From positions 1-42,467 of the forward strand of contig JAZRWY010000096.1 of assembly GCA_045599945.1 (NCBI GenBank): 42,467 nt of DNA. The letters run 5' to 3'. Position 1 is the first letter of the stretch, and each line of letters opens with the position of its first letter. The notes under the pieces were generated by a model. That model was not told the DNA's origin, made no database searches, and worked only from the letters and a program-made list of their open reading frames with translations. Positions 32,343 to 41,276 of this stretch are shown one piece after another. The stretch comes from UMGS973 sp045599945 (GTDB taxonomy: Bacteria; Bacillota; Clostridia; Peptostreptococcales; Anaerovoracaceae). Position numbers and translations under genes: made by a program.

Positions 32343-34811
32343 ATGGCAAAGAAATGTTCAATATGTGGCAAAAAATTAGGATTTAAAGATGGAAAGATAT
32401 CTATTTCCGATGGCATTGCATGTACATCATGCTGGACAAGTGCCGGGCTGGACATGGGAGAGAAGGCCATGTCATCTGCAAGGAATAGAACCAGCAGTCA
32501 GCTGATGGATATGATAGATATTGAGAATCTGAAACGGCAGCTGAAGAAGGATTTCTTCGATGGTGAAAATGAAAAACCAAAAGCTGCGCCGGCAAAGGAG
32601 CGGCAGGTACAGGAAGAACCAAAGCCGGTGGACATTATCATTGACGTTGATGCAGATAGAACCGTTGCTTTTACCTGCAAAGGGAATCCTGTCATAAACT
32701 TTGATGATCTGGTGAATGGACGTGAAATGATCATTGGAGACGGCTTTATTGTGAATCAGACAAAAAAAGATTTACCGGAAGTGAGAATTGCATGTGAATT
32801 TGAACCTGCAATCGTGGATCCGGGCATCATATATTATGAGGCTGGAACATTTAAGGCTGGAATTAATGGGCGGTTTGAGATTGATGATCCGCCGGTTAAT
32901 CTTGAAGAATATGCAAAGATAAAGAGAACAAGAAAAGGAAAAGTCATATTTACATTATTCTTTGGGGAACAGGAAATCTGTTCTTCTGAATGCTCCATGA
33001 AGGTCAAGCCGGCCCCAGCGGAAGAGATGAAGAAACTGCTCAATGCAATAATGTATGAAGAAGAAAAGAATGCATCAGGTCCTGTAAACGTATTTCTTTA
33101 TGCCAGAGAAAATGGAGTTTTTGAAATGGATCTCATGCGGCATCCGGAACTGCTCTACTCCATGTACTCCAACGGGCAGGAGCAGCTCATCGGGGATGTA
33201 TATGTTGCAAATGATACCGGCAAACCATTAAAGGACGTCCGGTTTGAAGCAGAATTCAATTCAGACATACTGTCTTCGGTAAATATCCTTCTTGGCGATG
33301 TGCCGGCCGGAGAAAAGAAGGTGTTTGAAGTGGATGATCCGGCGATAGATCTGGATAAGCTTGTCATGCTTACAGATGTTGAAAAATGCATCGCAACATA
33401 CAGTTTGCAGATTGATGGGAAGACTGTAGCGGAATCAACGGGGAAAATAACCATCTGTCCATACAACCAGTGGAATGCAGCACTGATACTGCTGCCTGCA
33501 TATATGACGCCAAATCATCCGAATGTTATTAACATTCTTCAGAATGCATCCAAATGGATGATTGTGAATGGAATGAATCCTTCTCTTGAGGGATACCAGA
33601 GCAAAGGTGACCGGGTGGAAGAGATGGTAGGAGCGGTATTTAATGCTGTAAAAGAATCCAATATCATCTATTCAAACCCTCCGGCAAGCTTTTTTGGTCC
33701 GCAGAGAATCAGGCTGTGTGAATCTGTATTCGAGCATAAATTTGCAACATGCATGGACATGACAATTCTGTTTGCATCCTGTCTTGAATCATTCGGACTT
33801 CATCCGATACTGATTACTGCTCCCGGACACATATTTGCTGGGGTATGGCTCAATGCCAAGGGGCATTTTCAGGAACCGGTGCTGTCTGATGCGAAGCTGG
33901 TCCAGAAGTACATAGAGGGTGGCGAACTTGTGGCTGTTGAATGTACTTCCATGAACATGGGCAAAGAAGACAGCTATGAAGATGCAAAGAAGATAGCATA
34001 TGAAAACATCAAGGCGATTGCGAAACATGACATACCGGATCATGAATGCATTGATGTTCAGATTGCAAGGGCAATGGGCATTAGACCGCTGCCAATGAGA
34101 GTGAATCATACCTATGCACCGGCAGATCAGTATGTAAAAGCAGAAAAAAAGATTCCTGAACCTGTTGAAGAGAAGAAGCAGGAAGAATCTGAGGCAGCCG
34201 CTGCAGAGATTAAGCCTGAAGCAGAAAAACCAGTTTCAAATGCGACGGTATCGGCATATGAAAAAGTTGACTACAAGGCATTTGAAGAAGACCTGACAAA
34301 TATTTCAATCGATAATTTCTATGATAAGCAGACCAGGCGTGTATTAAAGGATGCTATTGCAGAAATAGTTGCTGTTGAAGGACCAATCAGTCAGCCTGCA
34401 CTCATCCGGACGCTGATTAATACAACCAACCTAGGAAGAGCAGGAAAACAGATTGCTGAACATCTGGATAAGATGGTAGCAGCAGCTGACGTCAAGATTA
34501 CAAGACAGGCAGGCGTAAGATTTCTTTGGAATCACGGTACGGATCCAGCAGAATATATGGAATATAGGTATAGGGAGCAGAGAAATCCGGAAGACATATG
34601 CAAGTATGAGCTTAAGAATGCGGTATGCTATCTCCTTCAGGAAAACGGTCCAATGACCAAGGCTGAGATTACCAAAGCCATGGTTTCGCTGTTTGGCTAC
34701 AGCCGCTCAAGCAAGAAACTGGAAGACGGCGCAAATGCTGCTATCAAGGCAGCAAGAGAACTGAAGGCCATTGTGCAGGATGAGGATAAGAGGTTTGTAT
34801 TGACACAGTAG
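32343..34811 (+). CDS. Zinc ribbon / transglutaminase-like / DUF3320 protein without helicase
   Basis: 822 residues. Start at ATG 32343 gives a natural zinc-ribbon N-terminus with Cys5, Cys8, Cys27, Cys30 (DUF4428-like). Residues about 100-370 look like two related beta domains (DDPPVNLEEY, DDPAIDLDKL). About 390-540 is the transglutaminase-like domain found in large DUF4011 helicases: YMTPNHPNV, GYQSKGDRVEEM, PPASFFGPQRIR, Cys470 (ATCMDMTILFASCLE), His496 (APGHIFAGVWL). About 645-820 is DUF3320: IVAVEGPIS, TNLGRAGKQI, FLWNHG, LLQENGPMTKAEI. In those relatives an SF1 helicase lies between these parts; here it is absent, and a helicase gene follows 61 bases on. Confidence 0.8.
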   Translation: MAKKCSICGKKLGFKDGKISISDGIACTSCWTSAGLDMGEKAMSSARNRTSSQLMDMIDIENLKRQLKKDFFDGENEKPKAAPAKERQVQEEPKPVDIIIDVDADRTVAFTCKGNPVINFDDLVNGREMIIGDGFIVNQTKKDLPEVRIACEFEPAIVDPGIIYYEAGTFKAGINGRFEIDDPPVNLEEYAKIKRTRKGKVIFTLFFGEQEICSSECSMKVKPAPAEEMKKLLNAIMYEEEKNASGPVNVFLYARENGVFEMDLMRHPELLYSMYSNGQEQLIGDVYVANDTGKPLKDVRFEAEFNSDILSSVNILLGDVPAGEKKVFEVDDPAIDLDKLVMLTDVEKCIATYSLQIDGKTVAESTGKITICPYNQWNAALILLPAYMTPNHPNVINILQNASKWMIVNGMNPSLEGYQSKGDRVEEMVGAVFNAVKESNIIYSNPPASFFGPQRIRLCESVFEHKFATCMDMTILFASCLESFGLHPILITAPGHIFAGVWLNAKGHFQEPVLSDAKLVQKYIEGGELVAVECTSMNMGKEDSYEDAKKIAYENIKAIAKHDIPDHECIDVQIARAMGIRPLPMRVNHTYAPADQYVKAEKKIPEPVEEKKQEESEAAAAEIKPEAEKPVSNATVSAYEKVDYKAFEEDLTNISIDNFYDKQTRRVLKDAIAEIVAVEGPISQPALIRTLINTTNLGRAGKQIAEHLDKMVAAADVKITRQAGVRFLWNHGTDPAEYMEYRYREQRNPEDICKYELKNAVCYLLQENGPMTKAEITKAMVSLFGYSRSSKKLEDGANAAIKAARELKAIVQDEDKRFVLTQ

Positions 34812-34872
34812 AAAACTCTTAAGATTTGGAAAGATTCATTTATGTGGATGCAAAAACTGAGAGGGAACAACA

Positions 34873-37800
34873 GTGGCAGAGTACAAGAAATTCAAACAAG
34901 TGAATAATGATTATCCTGAACATGTTGTTCTTATTCAGGGGAAGAACAGCGTTGGAGCCTTTCATGAAAGTGCAGTATTGATTAGTACTATTAGGATAGG
35001 GAGCATGAAAAAAAACTATGCTGTTGTGAGAAGTTTTGCAAATGCTGAACAGGTGTTACAGAGAAGAAAAATATCATATGTATTCCTTGATAATAATCTT
35101 ACTCCGAAAAGACAGGTATCGTTTAAAAACAATTCGTACAATTCTATTCTTGGATTAGATACCACTGAAATACAGAACATGGATGACTTTGTAAAGGGAA
35201 ATGACAACTATGTAGTAGTTAAGTATTCTCCATCTGGAACAGAATGTAATTATCATGGAAAAAGCATTCTTGGTCACCGCTATTTCAAAAGGTATTATAC
35301 AAAAGGAGTTGTAAGACTGAGTCTGGCAAGAATTGAAAGTGTCCTGCATGAACATAGGGCTTCATATATTTTAATTGATAAAGAAGATAATATCATTAAG
35401 ACTGTAACTTATGATTCAAAGCTTATAGGAGAGTACTTTGGTTTGGATATCGAAGATAGTACTGACGCGGTCATTGTTGCTGATATGAAACCAACTGTCA
35501 ATGTAACGGGAAGCAGGCCGGTTATTGAAGCAGGAATCAGTATTGCAGATACATCTGTAAAAGAGTTGGCTGATAGTGCACCAGAAAGTGATTCAGGTTT
35601 TGAAATTAAAGACGAGGGTTTTCAGGAGCTATCTGTTGAAGAAAATGACATAGTATTTGATTATGATGAAGCGCAGGACTATCAGAAGCAGGTAGAACTG
35701 GAAGAAGTCGATGAAGATGAGTTTTGTGATCTTGCATCGGTAAGAAGCATATATTTCACAGCTGGGTTTAAAAGGTTCTATGAAAAGGCAGATAGAAGAA
35801 TTAAAAGCGATATAGATAATATTATTGATAACTTCCGAATCAATGACTATGAACAATTACAGACTTATTTAAAAAAGAGCACAAACAAGCCTTTGAAAGG
35901 ATCAAAATGGAATCTGGAAAAACTTTATGTAGACAATTCTAGTGGACATAGACTGGTATGGTGTCGTGGCGAGGAAATGATGTGGGACGGATGCGAATCG
36001 GATTCAATTGTGATGATAGAATACGTAACAGATCACGATAAGGGACAGAGCAGAGCAGCTAAGAAATTTGATCCAAATACAGAACTGTTTCGTGCTTTTG
36101 AAAAAGCAGAAAATGAAAAGTACGATGCGTTTGAAGAAAGTATACCTCCATATAAACTGAATAGAGGAAGTGGAAAAACTGTTTTCATACCGCAGCTGAC
36201 TGAAAATCAAAGAAAACTGGTAAAGTTAGCTTCTCCTATGATGATTCAGGGATGTGCAGGAAGCGGAAAAACGCAGGTAAGTGTAGAAATTCTTAAAACG
36301 TTAATTATAAAAGAACAAAAGCCAATATATATTACATTTACAGACCAGCTTAAAGGCGATATCAGGGCTAAGATAGGGAAGATGCCCGGATTAGAAAAAG
36401 TAGATTTATCAGGCTGCGTGAAAACTGTTACCGACTTCTTCCTTGATTGCATGGATATGAATCAGGGAGATATTAACTATATCAGCAGAGAAGAATTTGT
36501 TACGTGGAAGGATAAGCGGTATATACATAAAAAGGATAACAAATATAAAAACATAGACGGCGACTTTTGCTGGACGTATATCAGAGGTGTCATAAAAGGC
36601 GGAACCGAAAGCAAAGATGATGTAATGCCGCGAGAAGATTTTGTTCAGTGGATGAGCAAGAAAGAAGGTGTAGATGGAACAGTTTCCAATCTAATATATG
36701 ATATTAATGAACACGCAAACAGCAGCCTATATTCTGATGAAAAGGCGTTAGATGATAATGATCTTGCAGACGTGATACTGAACAATCCAGAATTGAAAGC
36801 ATCAGTTCCCTGTATTATTGTAGATGAGGTTCAGGATTTGACGTTCAAGCAGATAAGGGCTATTCTTCATTGTGTAGAACATAGCAATGTATATTTATGT
36901 GGAGATTCAAATCAGAGGATTAATCCTACAATCATTGACCTGGATTCTATAGAATCCCTATTTTTAGCAAGAAATACAGAACTGAATAAAGCGTATCTTG
37001 GGCATTCGTTTCGAAGTGGGCAGAGTCTGGTTGAATTCGTTAACCATCTTTCAGAACTCAGACGTGAATATGTTGGTAATCAGTCGCTGTTCAATGAAGA
37101 AAAAGAAACGTCTTTAAGGAAAGACGAGGATGGATTATGGGCTACTATTTGTAATGAGAAAACTATAGATTTTGCGGAAGTATTTGCGATAGCAAATGAA
37201 GCAGGAAACTGTAGTATTATAGTACCTGATAAAGAAACCAGGGAAAAGATCATTGGCAATGGAAAGAATCTAGACGACCGTGTATATACAGTACAGGAAG
37301 CTAAAGGTCTTGAATACGACATTGTAATCATTTTTGATTTCATAAGTCATAAATTCGCAGATTTCGAGGATATTGTAAACAAGAAGAGAAAAAGAGACAC
37401 CTTTGCCAGAGTGCTGTTTAATATGCTTTATGTAGCATGTACAAGGGCAAAAGACAAACTGATCATATGTGAATCAAATTGTCCAGAGGATATCAGAAAG
37501 CTGATATATAAAGACATTTCGGTAAAGGATAGCCTGACAAATATAAAAGGGTATCTTGACCTGGATCAGGATGATGAAGGATGGCTCAAGGAAGCAGAAC
37601 ATCTTTTAGAGGAGCGAAGATATAAAAATGCAATAAAAGCATATGAACGAGTATCTGGGGTAGATGTTGAAAACGACATAAAGAAATGCAGACTAATGCT
37701 GGACGTTGAAGAAGCTATTGGCAGTATTGATACTTTGGATATTGTAGAAAAGTGTGCAGTTGAGCTAATTGATATGGAAGCATACGATTTTGCAAGTCAG

Positions 37801-38031
37801 GTATATAACCAGTTAAAGGACAGATATGATTATGTTAATAGCTATTCGATATATGCCAGATATATGAATGATGAGTTTGTTTCCAGTGATGATATACGAA
37901 TGGCAATCAGTGAAGTTGGAAATGAAGTGACTGATATGGAGATAAGAAACTGGGGACCATATATTGAGAAAAAGTTAGAAAGTAATGGTCATATGCTTAC
38001 CAGAATGGATGAGATAATGGAGAAAATGTAA
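34873..38031 (+). CDS. SF1 (UvrD-type) helicase with embedded RelE-like domain
   Basis: 1052 residues, GTG start, GAGGG seven bases upstream. Residues about 1-190 hold two similar unrecognised segments. About 290-395 resembles the RelE/ParE toxin fold: FTAGFKRFYEKADRRIK, NKPLKGSKWNLEKLYV, SGHRLVWC. The helicase follows: Walker A GCAGSGKTQVS (Lys466), Walker B IIVDEVQDL (Asp651, Glu652), CGDSNQRINP, SFRSGQSLVEFV, EAKGLEYDIVIIFDF and LYVACTRAKDKL. A helical, TPR-like tail fills 910-1052. It would unwind DNA using ATP; the RelE-like part may bind or cut nucleic acid. AT-richer than genes before it. Confidence 0.85.
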   Translation: MAEYKKFKQVNNDYPEHVVLIQGKNSVGAFHESAVLISTIRIGSMKKNYAVVRSFANAEQVLQRRKISYVFLDNNLTPKRQVSFKNNSYNSILGLDTTEIQNMDDFVKGNDNYVVVKYSPSGTECNYHGKSILGHRYFKRYYTKGVVRLSLARIESVLHEHRASYILIDKEDNIIKTVTYDSKLIGEYFGLDIEDSTDAVIVADMKPTVNVTGSRPVIEAGISIADTSVKELADSAPESDSGFEIKDEGFQELSVEENDIVFDYDEAQDYQKQVELEEVDEDEFCDLASVRSIYFTAGFKRFYEKADRRIKSDIDNIIDNFRINDYEQLQTYLKKSTNKPLKGSKWNLEKLYVDNSSGHRLVWCRGEEMMWDGCESDSIVMIEYVTDHDKGQSRAAKKFDPNTELFRAFEKAENEKYDAFEESIPPYKLNRGSGKTVFIPQLTENQRKLVKLASPMMIQGCAGSGKTQVSVEILKTLIIKEQKPIYITFTDQLKGDIRAKIGKMPGLEKVDLSGCVKTVTDFFLDCMDMNQGDINYISREEFVTWKDKRYIHKKDNKYKNIDGDFCWTYIRGVIKGGTESKDDVMPREDFVQWMSKKEGVDGTVSNLIYDINEHANSSLYSDEKALDDNDLADVILNNPELKASVPCIIVDEVQDLTFKQIRAILHCVEHSNVYLCGDSNQRINPTIIDLDSIESLFLARNTELNKAYLGHSFRSGQSLVEFVNHLSELRREYVGNQSLFNEEKETSLRKDEDGLWATICNEKTIDFAEVFAIANEAGNCSIIVPDKETREKIIGNGKNLDDRVYTVQEAKGLEYDIVIIFDFISHKFADFEDIVNKKRKRDTFARVLFNMLYVACTRAKDKLIICESNCPEDIRKLIYKDISVKDSLTNIKGYLDLDQDDEGWLKEAEHLLEERRYKNAIKAYERVSGVDVENDIKKCRLMLDVEEAIGSIDTLDIVEKCAVELIDMEAYDFASQVYNQLKDRYDYVNSYSIYARYMNDEFVSSDDIRMAISEVGNEVTDMEIRNWGPYIEKKLESNGHMLTRMDEIMEKM

Positions 38032-38032
38032 G

Positions 38033-38590
38033 ATGGAAGATATGAACTATAAAAATATGCTGGAAAGCTTTGAGAAAAGTGGAGAACAGTTGGATGAAGC
38101 AACAAAGAAGCTTGAAATGCTTGCAGACAAACTGAACAGATATTTTGAAGCATCAAAGAAAGTGGATGATCTTCTGGCTATGTTTAATGGCATGGACTTT
38201 GATGGTATCGATAAGAATATTGAAATAATGACAGGCAACTATAACAGCCTTGTAAAAGATGTTTGTGATATTAGAAAAAAAGTTGAAAGCATAGACATAA
38301 ATCAAAATGCTTTTGAAAAAGAAGTACGTGAATTGCAGGAAAAATTCCAGATAGATCTGTCTGATATCAGAGAGAGCAGCAATCACATGCTTGATAAGAT
38401 TGTTGCAATGTCAAATGGAACTGTATCACTGCTTGAAAAGGTAGATAGTCTGATTGTGAAAAGAGCAGATATTCAGAAGCATATTGTGAAATCTGAAGAA
38501 CACGAGACCGATGCTAAAATGATTCATAAGAGATATCCTAGAATAATATCGGGATATCCTGAAAAAACAAGTAGTGCAAATGGTATTTAG
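38033..38590 (+). CDS. Coiled-coil protein
   Basis: 185 residues, one base after the helicase stop, clearly coupled. Heptad-like helices throughout about 1-150 (EATKKLEMLADKLNRYF, VRELQEKFQIDLSDI). No membrane segment or known domain. It is probably a structural or accessory partner of the helicase, inferred from spacing only. ATG 38042 is an alternative start. Confidence 0.75.
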   Translation: MEDMNYKNMLESFEKSGEQLDEATKKLEMLADKLNRYFEASKKVDDLLAMFNGMDFDGIDKNIEIMTGNYNSLVKDVCDIRKKVESIDINQNAFEKEVRELQEKFQIDLSDIRESSNHMLDKIVAMSNGTVSLLEKVDSLIVKRADIQKHIVKSEEHETDAKMIHKRYPRIISGYPEKTSSANGI

Positions 38591-38705
38591 AGAAAGCTGC
38601 AGCCAGAGCTGTTGTTTTATATCGAAGGATCGTTTTGGAAGAAATAATTGCGAATGTAGATAGTTTCAAAGAAATCTATTATACAGAGGGACAAAGGAGC
38701 TTTTT

Positions 38706-38873
38706 ATGAGTAGTGTTAATCGAATGGCAGGTGCACCGTGGCATGTTGAGGTGCTTGGAAGAAAAGAAGGGGAAAAAGAGAAGCCTAAAAGGCATAAGTC
38801 AAGATGTGAATACTATACAAAGACCGATAATGGAGACGAGCATTACAAAAGATACAAGAGACCTTGCTATTGA
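38706..38873 (+). CDS. 55-residue N-terminal half before the TGA
   Basis: Strong ribosome site and coding-like composition: MSSVNRMAGAPWHVEVLGR, a basic linker, then CEYYTKTDNGDEHYKRY and a final CY. As it stands, translation yields this short basic peptide with half of a Cys motif. Confidence 0.6.
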   Translation: MSSVNRMAGAPWHVEVLGRKEGEKEKPKRHKSRCEYYTKTDNGDEHYKRYKRPCY

Positions 38874-38900
38874 TCCGCCCATTGCACCGCTTATAAAGAG

Positions 38901-39416
38901 TTGATTCCGGCTAAGAACAAGGATGTGAAAAAGGTTTCGCAGAATAAAGCGGTAGAAAAGAGCGCTACAGATTTTGAAGGTATAAAGATTATACAGATGG
39001 ACCAGATTAGAGAGCCGGGAGATTTATATGATAGGAAAATTGAAACAGAAAAGATTAATGAAATAGTAGCAAGGTACAAGAGCATAGGTAGTCTGGATAG
39101 GCCTATTGTAGTGTCTTTGATTAGAGGAAGATATTTACTAAAGGGTAATTATAATTACTATCTAGCAGCTAAGTGTTTGAAACTGGAGAAGGTTCCTGCA
39201 GAAACAGGCACTTATTCCGAGTTAAAAGAAAGAAATAAACTTAGAACTATTGGAACAAGGGTGCGTATAGGGAGAAAAAAAGAAGAAGGGGTTGTCATAG
39301 CTGCAGAAGCAAGCAAGGTGACTATTAGATTTCTTGATGGCAGGGAAGCAAAATACGATATTGTCAAGGGGTTGGAACAGGGCACAATTGAAATTGTAAA
39401 AAAGAATGAGTATTAG
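38901..39416 (+). CDS. ParB/Srx-like nuclease-fold domain protein, downstream half
   Basis: 171 residues if started at TTG 38901; no ribosome site is seen there, so expression would need readthrough or reinitiation. Residues about 25-100 match the ParB N-terminal-type fold: IKIIQMDQIRE, SLDRPIVVSLIRGRYLLKGNYNYYLAAKCLKLEKVP. The last 60 residues form an SH3/KOW-like strand set (GTRVRIGRKKEEGVV, VTIRFLDGREAKYD). Such ParB-like domains occur in plasmid partition and in phage or defence genes. Lies between the coiled-coil gene and the zinc-ribbon nuclease gene. Confidence 0.7.
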   Translation: MIPAKNKDVKKVSQNKAVEKSATDFEGIKIIQMDQIREPGDLYDRKIETEKINEIVARYKSIGSLDRPIVVSLIRGRYLLKGNYNYYLAAKCLKLEKVPAETGTYSELKERNKLRTIGTRVRIGRKKEEGVVIAAEASKVTIRFLDGREAKYDIVKGLEQGTIEIVKKNEY

Positions 39417-39445
39417 AAGACGTTTTTTTAGTTTGGGAAGGAATT

Positions 39446-41170
39446 ATGAAGAATGTACAAAAGGGAGTAAATGATTTAGCAACTTTATATCCGAAACTTG
39501 TGAAAGAGTGGCATCCAACTAAAAATGGCAACTTGAAACCTGAAGATGTATTTCCGGCAACACATCGTAAAGCATGGTGGATATGTCATAATGGTCATGA
39601 ATGGGAAGCAATGGTAAGTAATAGGACCAAGGGAAGAGGGTGCCCATATTGTGCAGGGCAGAGAATTATTGTAGGTGAAAATGATCTGGCAACTACAAAT
39701 CCGGAACTTCTGAAAGAATGGGATTATGATAAGAATGGTGATATGAAGCCAACAGAAGTAAGGCGAGGCAGCCATAAAAAGGCGGCATGGATCTGTAAAG
39801 AAGGACACAGATGGAATGCAGAGATTAAAAGCCGTGCATCTGGTATAGGTTGTCCTTATTGTTCAGGAAAGAAAGTCTTGTCAGGGTTTAATGATCTTGA
39901 GACAAAACTGCCGCATGTCGCTGCAGAATGGGACTATGATAAAAATGGTGGTCTTACTCCGAAGGATGTAACTTACGGGAGTGGGAAAGTTGTGTGGTGG
40001 AAATGCAAGAACGGCCACAACTATAAAATGAGTGTAGACGCAAGACGGGCTGGAAATGGCTGTAGTGTGTGTTCAAAAAGAAGAAGGACGTCATTCCCGG
40101 AACAGGCAGTATATTACTATGTAAAAAAAGAATTCCCAGATGCAATTAATACATATAAGGATATCTTTCCTGGCAGCATGGAACTTGATGTATATATCCC
40201 ATCAATCAAAGTAGGAATAGAATATGATGGAAAAGTATATCATCAAGGGGATAAACTTATAACGGATCAGCGTAAATATAATATTTGCAAGGGAAATGGG
40301 ATATTGCTTATTCGAATACGAGAGATAACATCATATAGCCCTATAACACGATTTGACAGAGAAATTCAGATACCAGACGGCAGAAGTAAATATCTCAATT
40401 ATGCAATAAACAATCTACTTTTTCATCTAGGGAGAATTGTAGAAGTAGATGTTGATAGAGATAGACAGGAAATATTGACATATCTAACGGCTTTAGATAA
40501 ATCACTGATGTCTGAATATCCAGCTATTGCGGCTGAATGGGATTATGAAAAAAATGGATTATTGAAACCAGAATCATTCCATCCTGGATCAAATGAGAAG
40601 GTATGGTGGAGATGCTCTAAATGTAATCACGAGTGGAAGACATCCATCGCTGAGAGAACCGGCAGAGATAAAACAGGATGTCCTGAATGCGCTAAAATAA
40701 GGGGCGGTATAAACAGAAGAAAAAGCAACTTAAGGAGAAATGGAAGCATAGCTATTACAAATCCGGAATTACTAAAACGGTGGAACTATGAGAGAAACTC
40801 TGTAAGTCCTGAGCAAATTACTGAAGGTAGCGGAGAAAAATTCTGGTGGAAATGTGATAAATGTGGATATGAGTGGGAATCGGTAATCAGTCATGTTAAA
40901 AGAACCGCGGGATGTCCTTATTGTAATCATAAGGTAGTTATTACAGGAAAGAATGATATTGCGACACTTTACCCAGAATTAATGGACGAATGGGATTTTG
41001 AATCCAATGCTGAACTGGATCCTACAAAGATATCCAAGGGTAGTGGAAAGAGAGCAAATTGGATTTGTAAGGAATGTGGACATAAATGGAGCGCTGCAAT
41101 ACATACAAGGACTGGTGGAAGCGGATGCCCTAGATGTGCTATAGAAAAAAGAAGAAAGAAAAATAAATAG
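39446..41170 (+). CDS. Six zinc-ribbon repeats flanking a Vsr-like nuclease domain
   Basis: 574 residues. Three DUF4379-like (PF14311) zinc ribbons at about 9-67, 78-138 and 148-210, each with NDL-x-PxLxxEWxxxKNG, then C-x2-H and C-x2-C; three more at about 355-415, 430-490 and 500-560, where the first pair is C-x2-C. Between them, at 216-330, is a restriction-endonuclease-like (Vsr/DUF559) domain: SFPEQAVYYYVKKEFP, MELDVYIPSIKVGIEYDGKVYH, DQRKYNICKGNGILLIRI. Glu, Asp and the EYDG acidic pair are all present, so it may cut DNA. GGAA-type ribosome site before the ATG. Confidence 0.85.
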   Translation: MKNVQKGVNDLATLYPKLVKEWHPTKNGNLKPEDVFPATHRKAWWICHNGHEWEAMVSNRTKGRGCPYCAGQRIIVGENDLATTNPELLKEWDYDKNGDMKPTEVRRGSHKKAAWICKEGHRWNAEIKSRASGIGCPYCSGKKVLSGFNDLETKLPHVAAEWDYDKNGGLTPKDVTYGSGKVVWWKCKNGHNYKMSVDARRAGNGCSVCSKRRRTSFPEQAVYYYVKKEFPDAINTYKDIFPGSMELDVYIPSIKVGIEYDGKVYHQGDKLITDQRKYNICKGNGILLIRIREITSYSPITRFDREIQIPDGRSKYLNYAINNLLFHLGRIVEVDVDRDRQEILTYLTALDKSLMSEYPAIAAEWDYEKNGLLKPESFHPGSNEKVWWRCSKCNHEWKTSIAERTGRDKTGCPECAKIRGGINRRKSNLRRNGSIAITNPELLKRWNYERNSVSPEQITEGSGEKFWWKCDKCGYEWESVISHVKRTAGCPYCNHKVVITGKNDIATLYPELMDEWDFESNAELDPTKISKGSGKRANWICKECGHKWSAAIHTRTGGSGCPRCAIEKRRKKNK

Positions 41171-41187
41171 GACCTGACAGGTCCACT
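41168..41187. promoter_or_regulatory. Dyad between the nuclease gene and the HsdR-like gene
   Basis: GGACCTGACAGGTCC forms a perfect 6-bp stem with three-base loop (41170-41184), overlapping the preceding stop codon. No U-tract follows, so it is more operator-like than a terminator. Confidence 0.35.
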
Positions 41188-41244
41188 AAGCAAAGACAGT
41201 TTAATATATACTCATCGTGAAAATAAGCGATGGAGGTTATAGAA

Positions 41245-41262
41245 ATGGCAGAACACAAGTGA
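41245..41262 (+). other. Five-codon leader reading frame MAEHK
   Basis: GGAGG (41232-41236) is eight bases before ATG 41245, the best ribosome site in the region, yet the frame stops after five codons, 14 bases before the HsdR-like ATG and in another frame. Either a leader peptide or a frameshifted true start. Confidence 0.4.
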
Positions 41263-41276
41263 AAGTGAATGATTGC

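Larger units (their letters stand above)
38706..39416 (+). pseudogene. ParB-like gene broken by an in-frame TGA
   Basis: A 236-codon frame with one internal stop, TGA at 38871-38873. AAAGGAG lies six bases before ATG 38706. The first 55 codons end in a Cys-rich stretch (SRCEYY...KRPCY), and the same frame continues SAHCTAYKE right after the TGA. Together this reads as C-x-YY...C-Y-stop-S-A-H-C-x-x-Y, a zinc-finger-like motif in which I expect Gly at the stop (GGA changed to TGA). The continuing 180 codons stay open and look intact. Nonsense mutation, sequencing error or, less likely, selenocysteine. Compare the two halves listed separately. Confidence 0.7.

Noticed and set aside
38871..38873. 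Selenocysteine codon
   Set aside because: Possible but no SECIS-like hairpin was recognised just downstream, and a GGA to TGA change is simpler.
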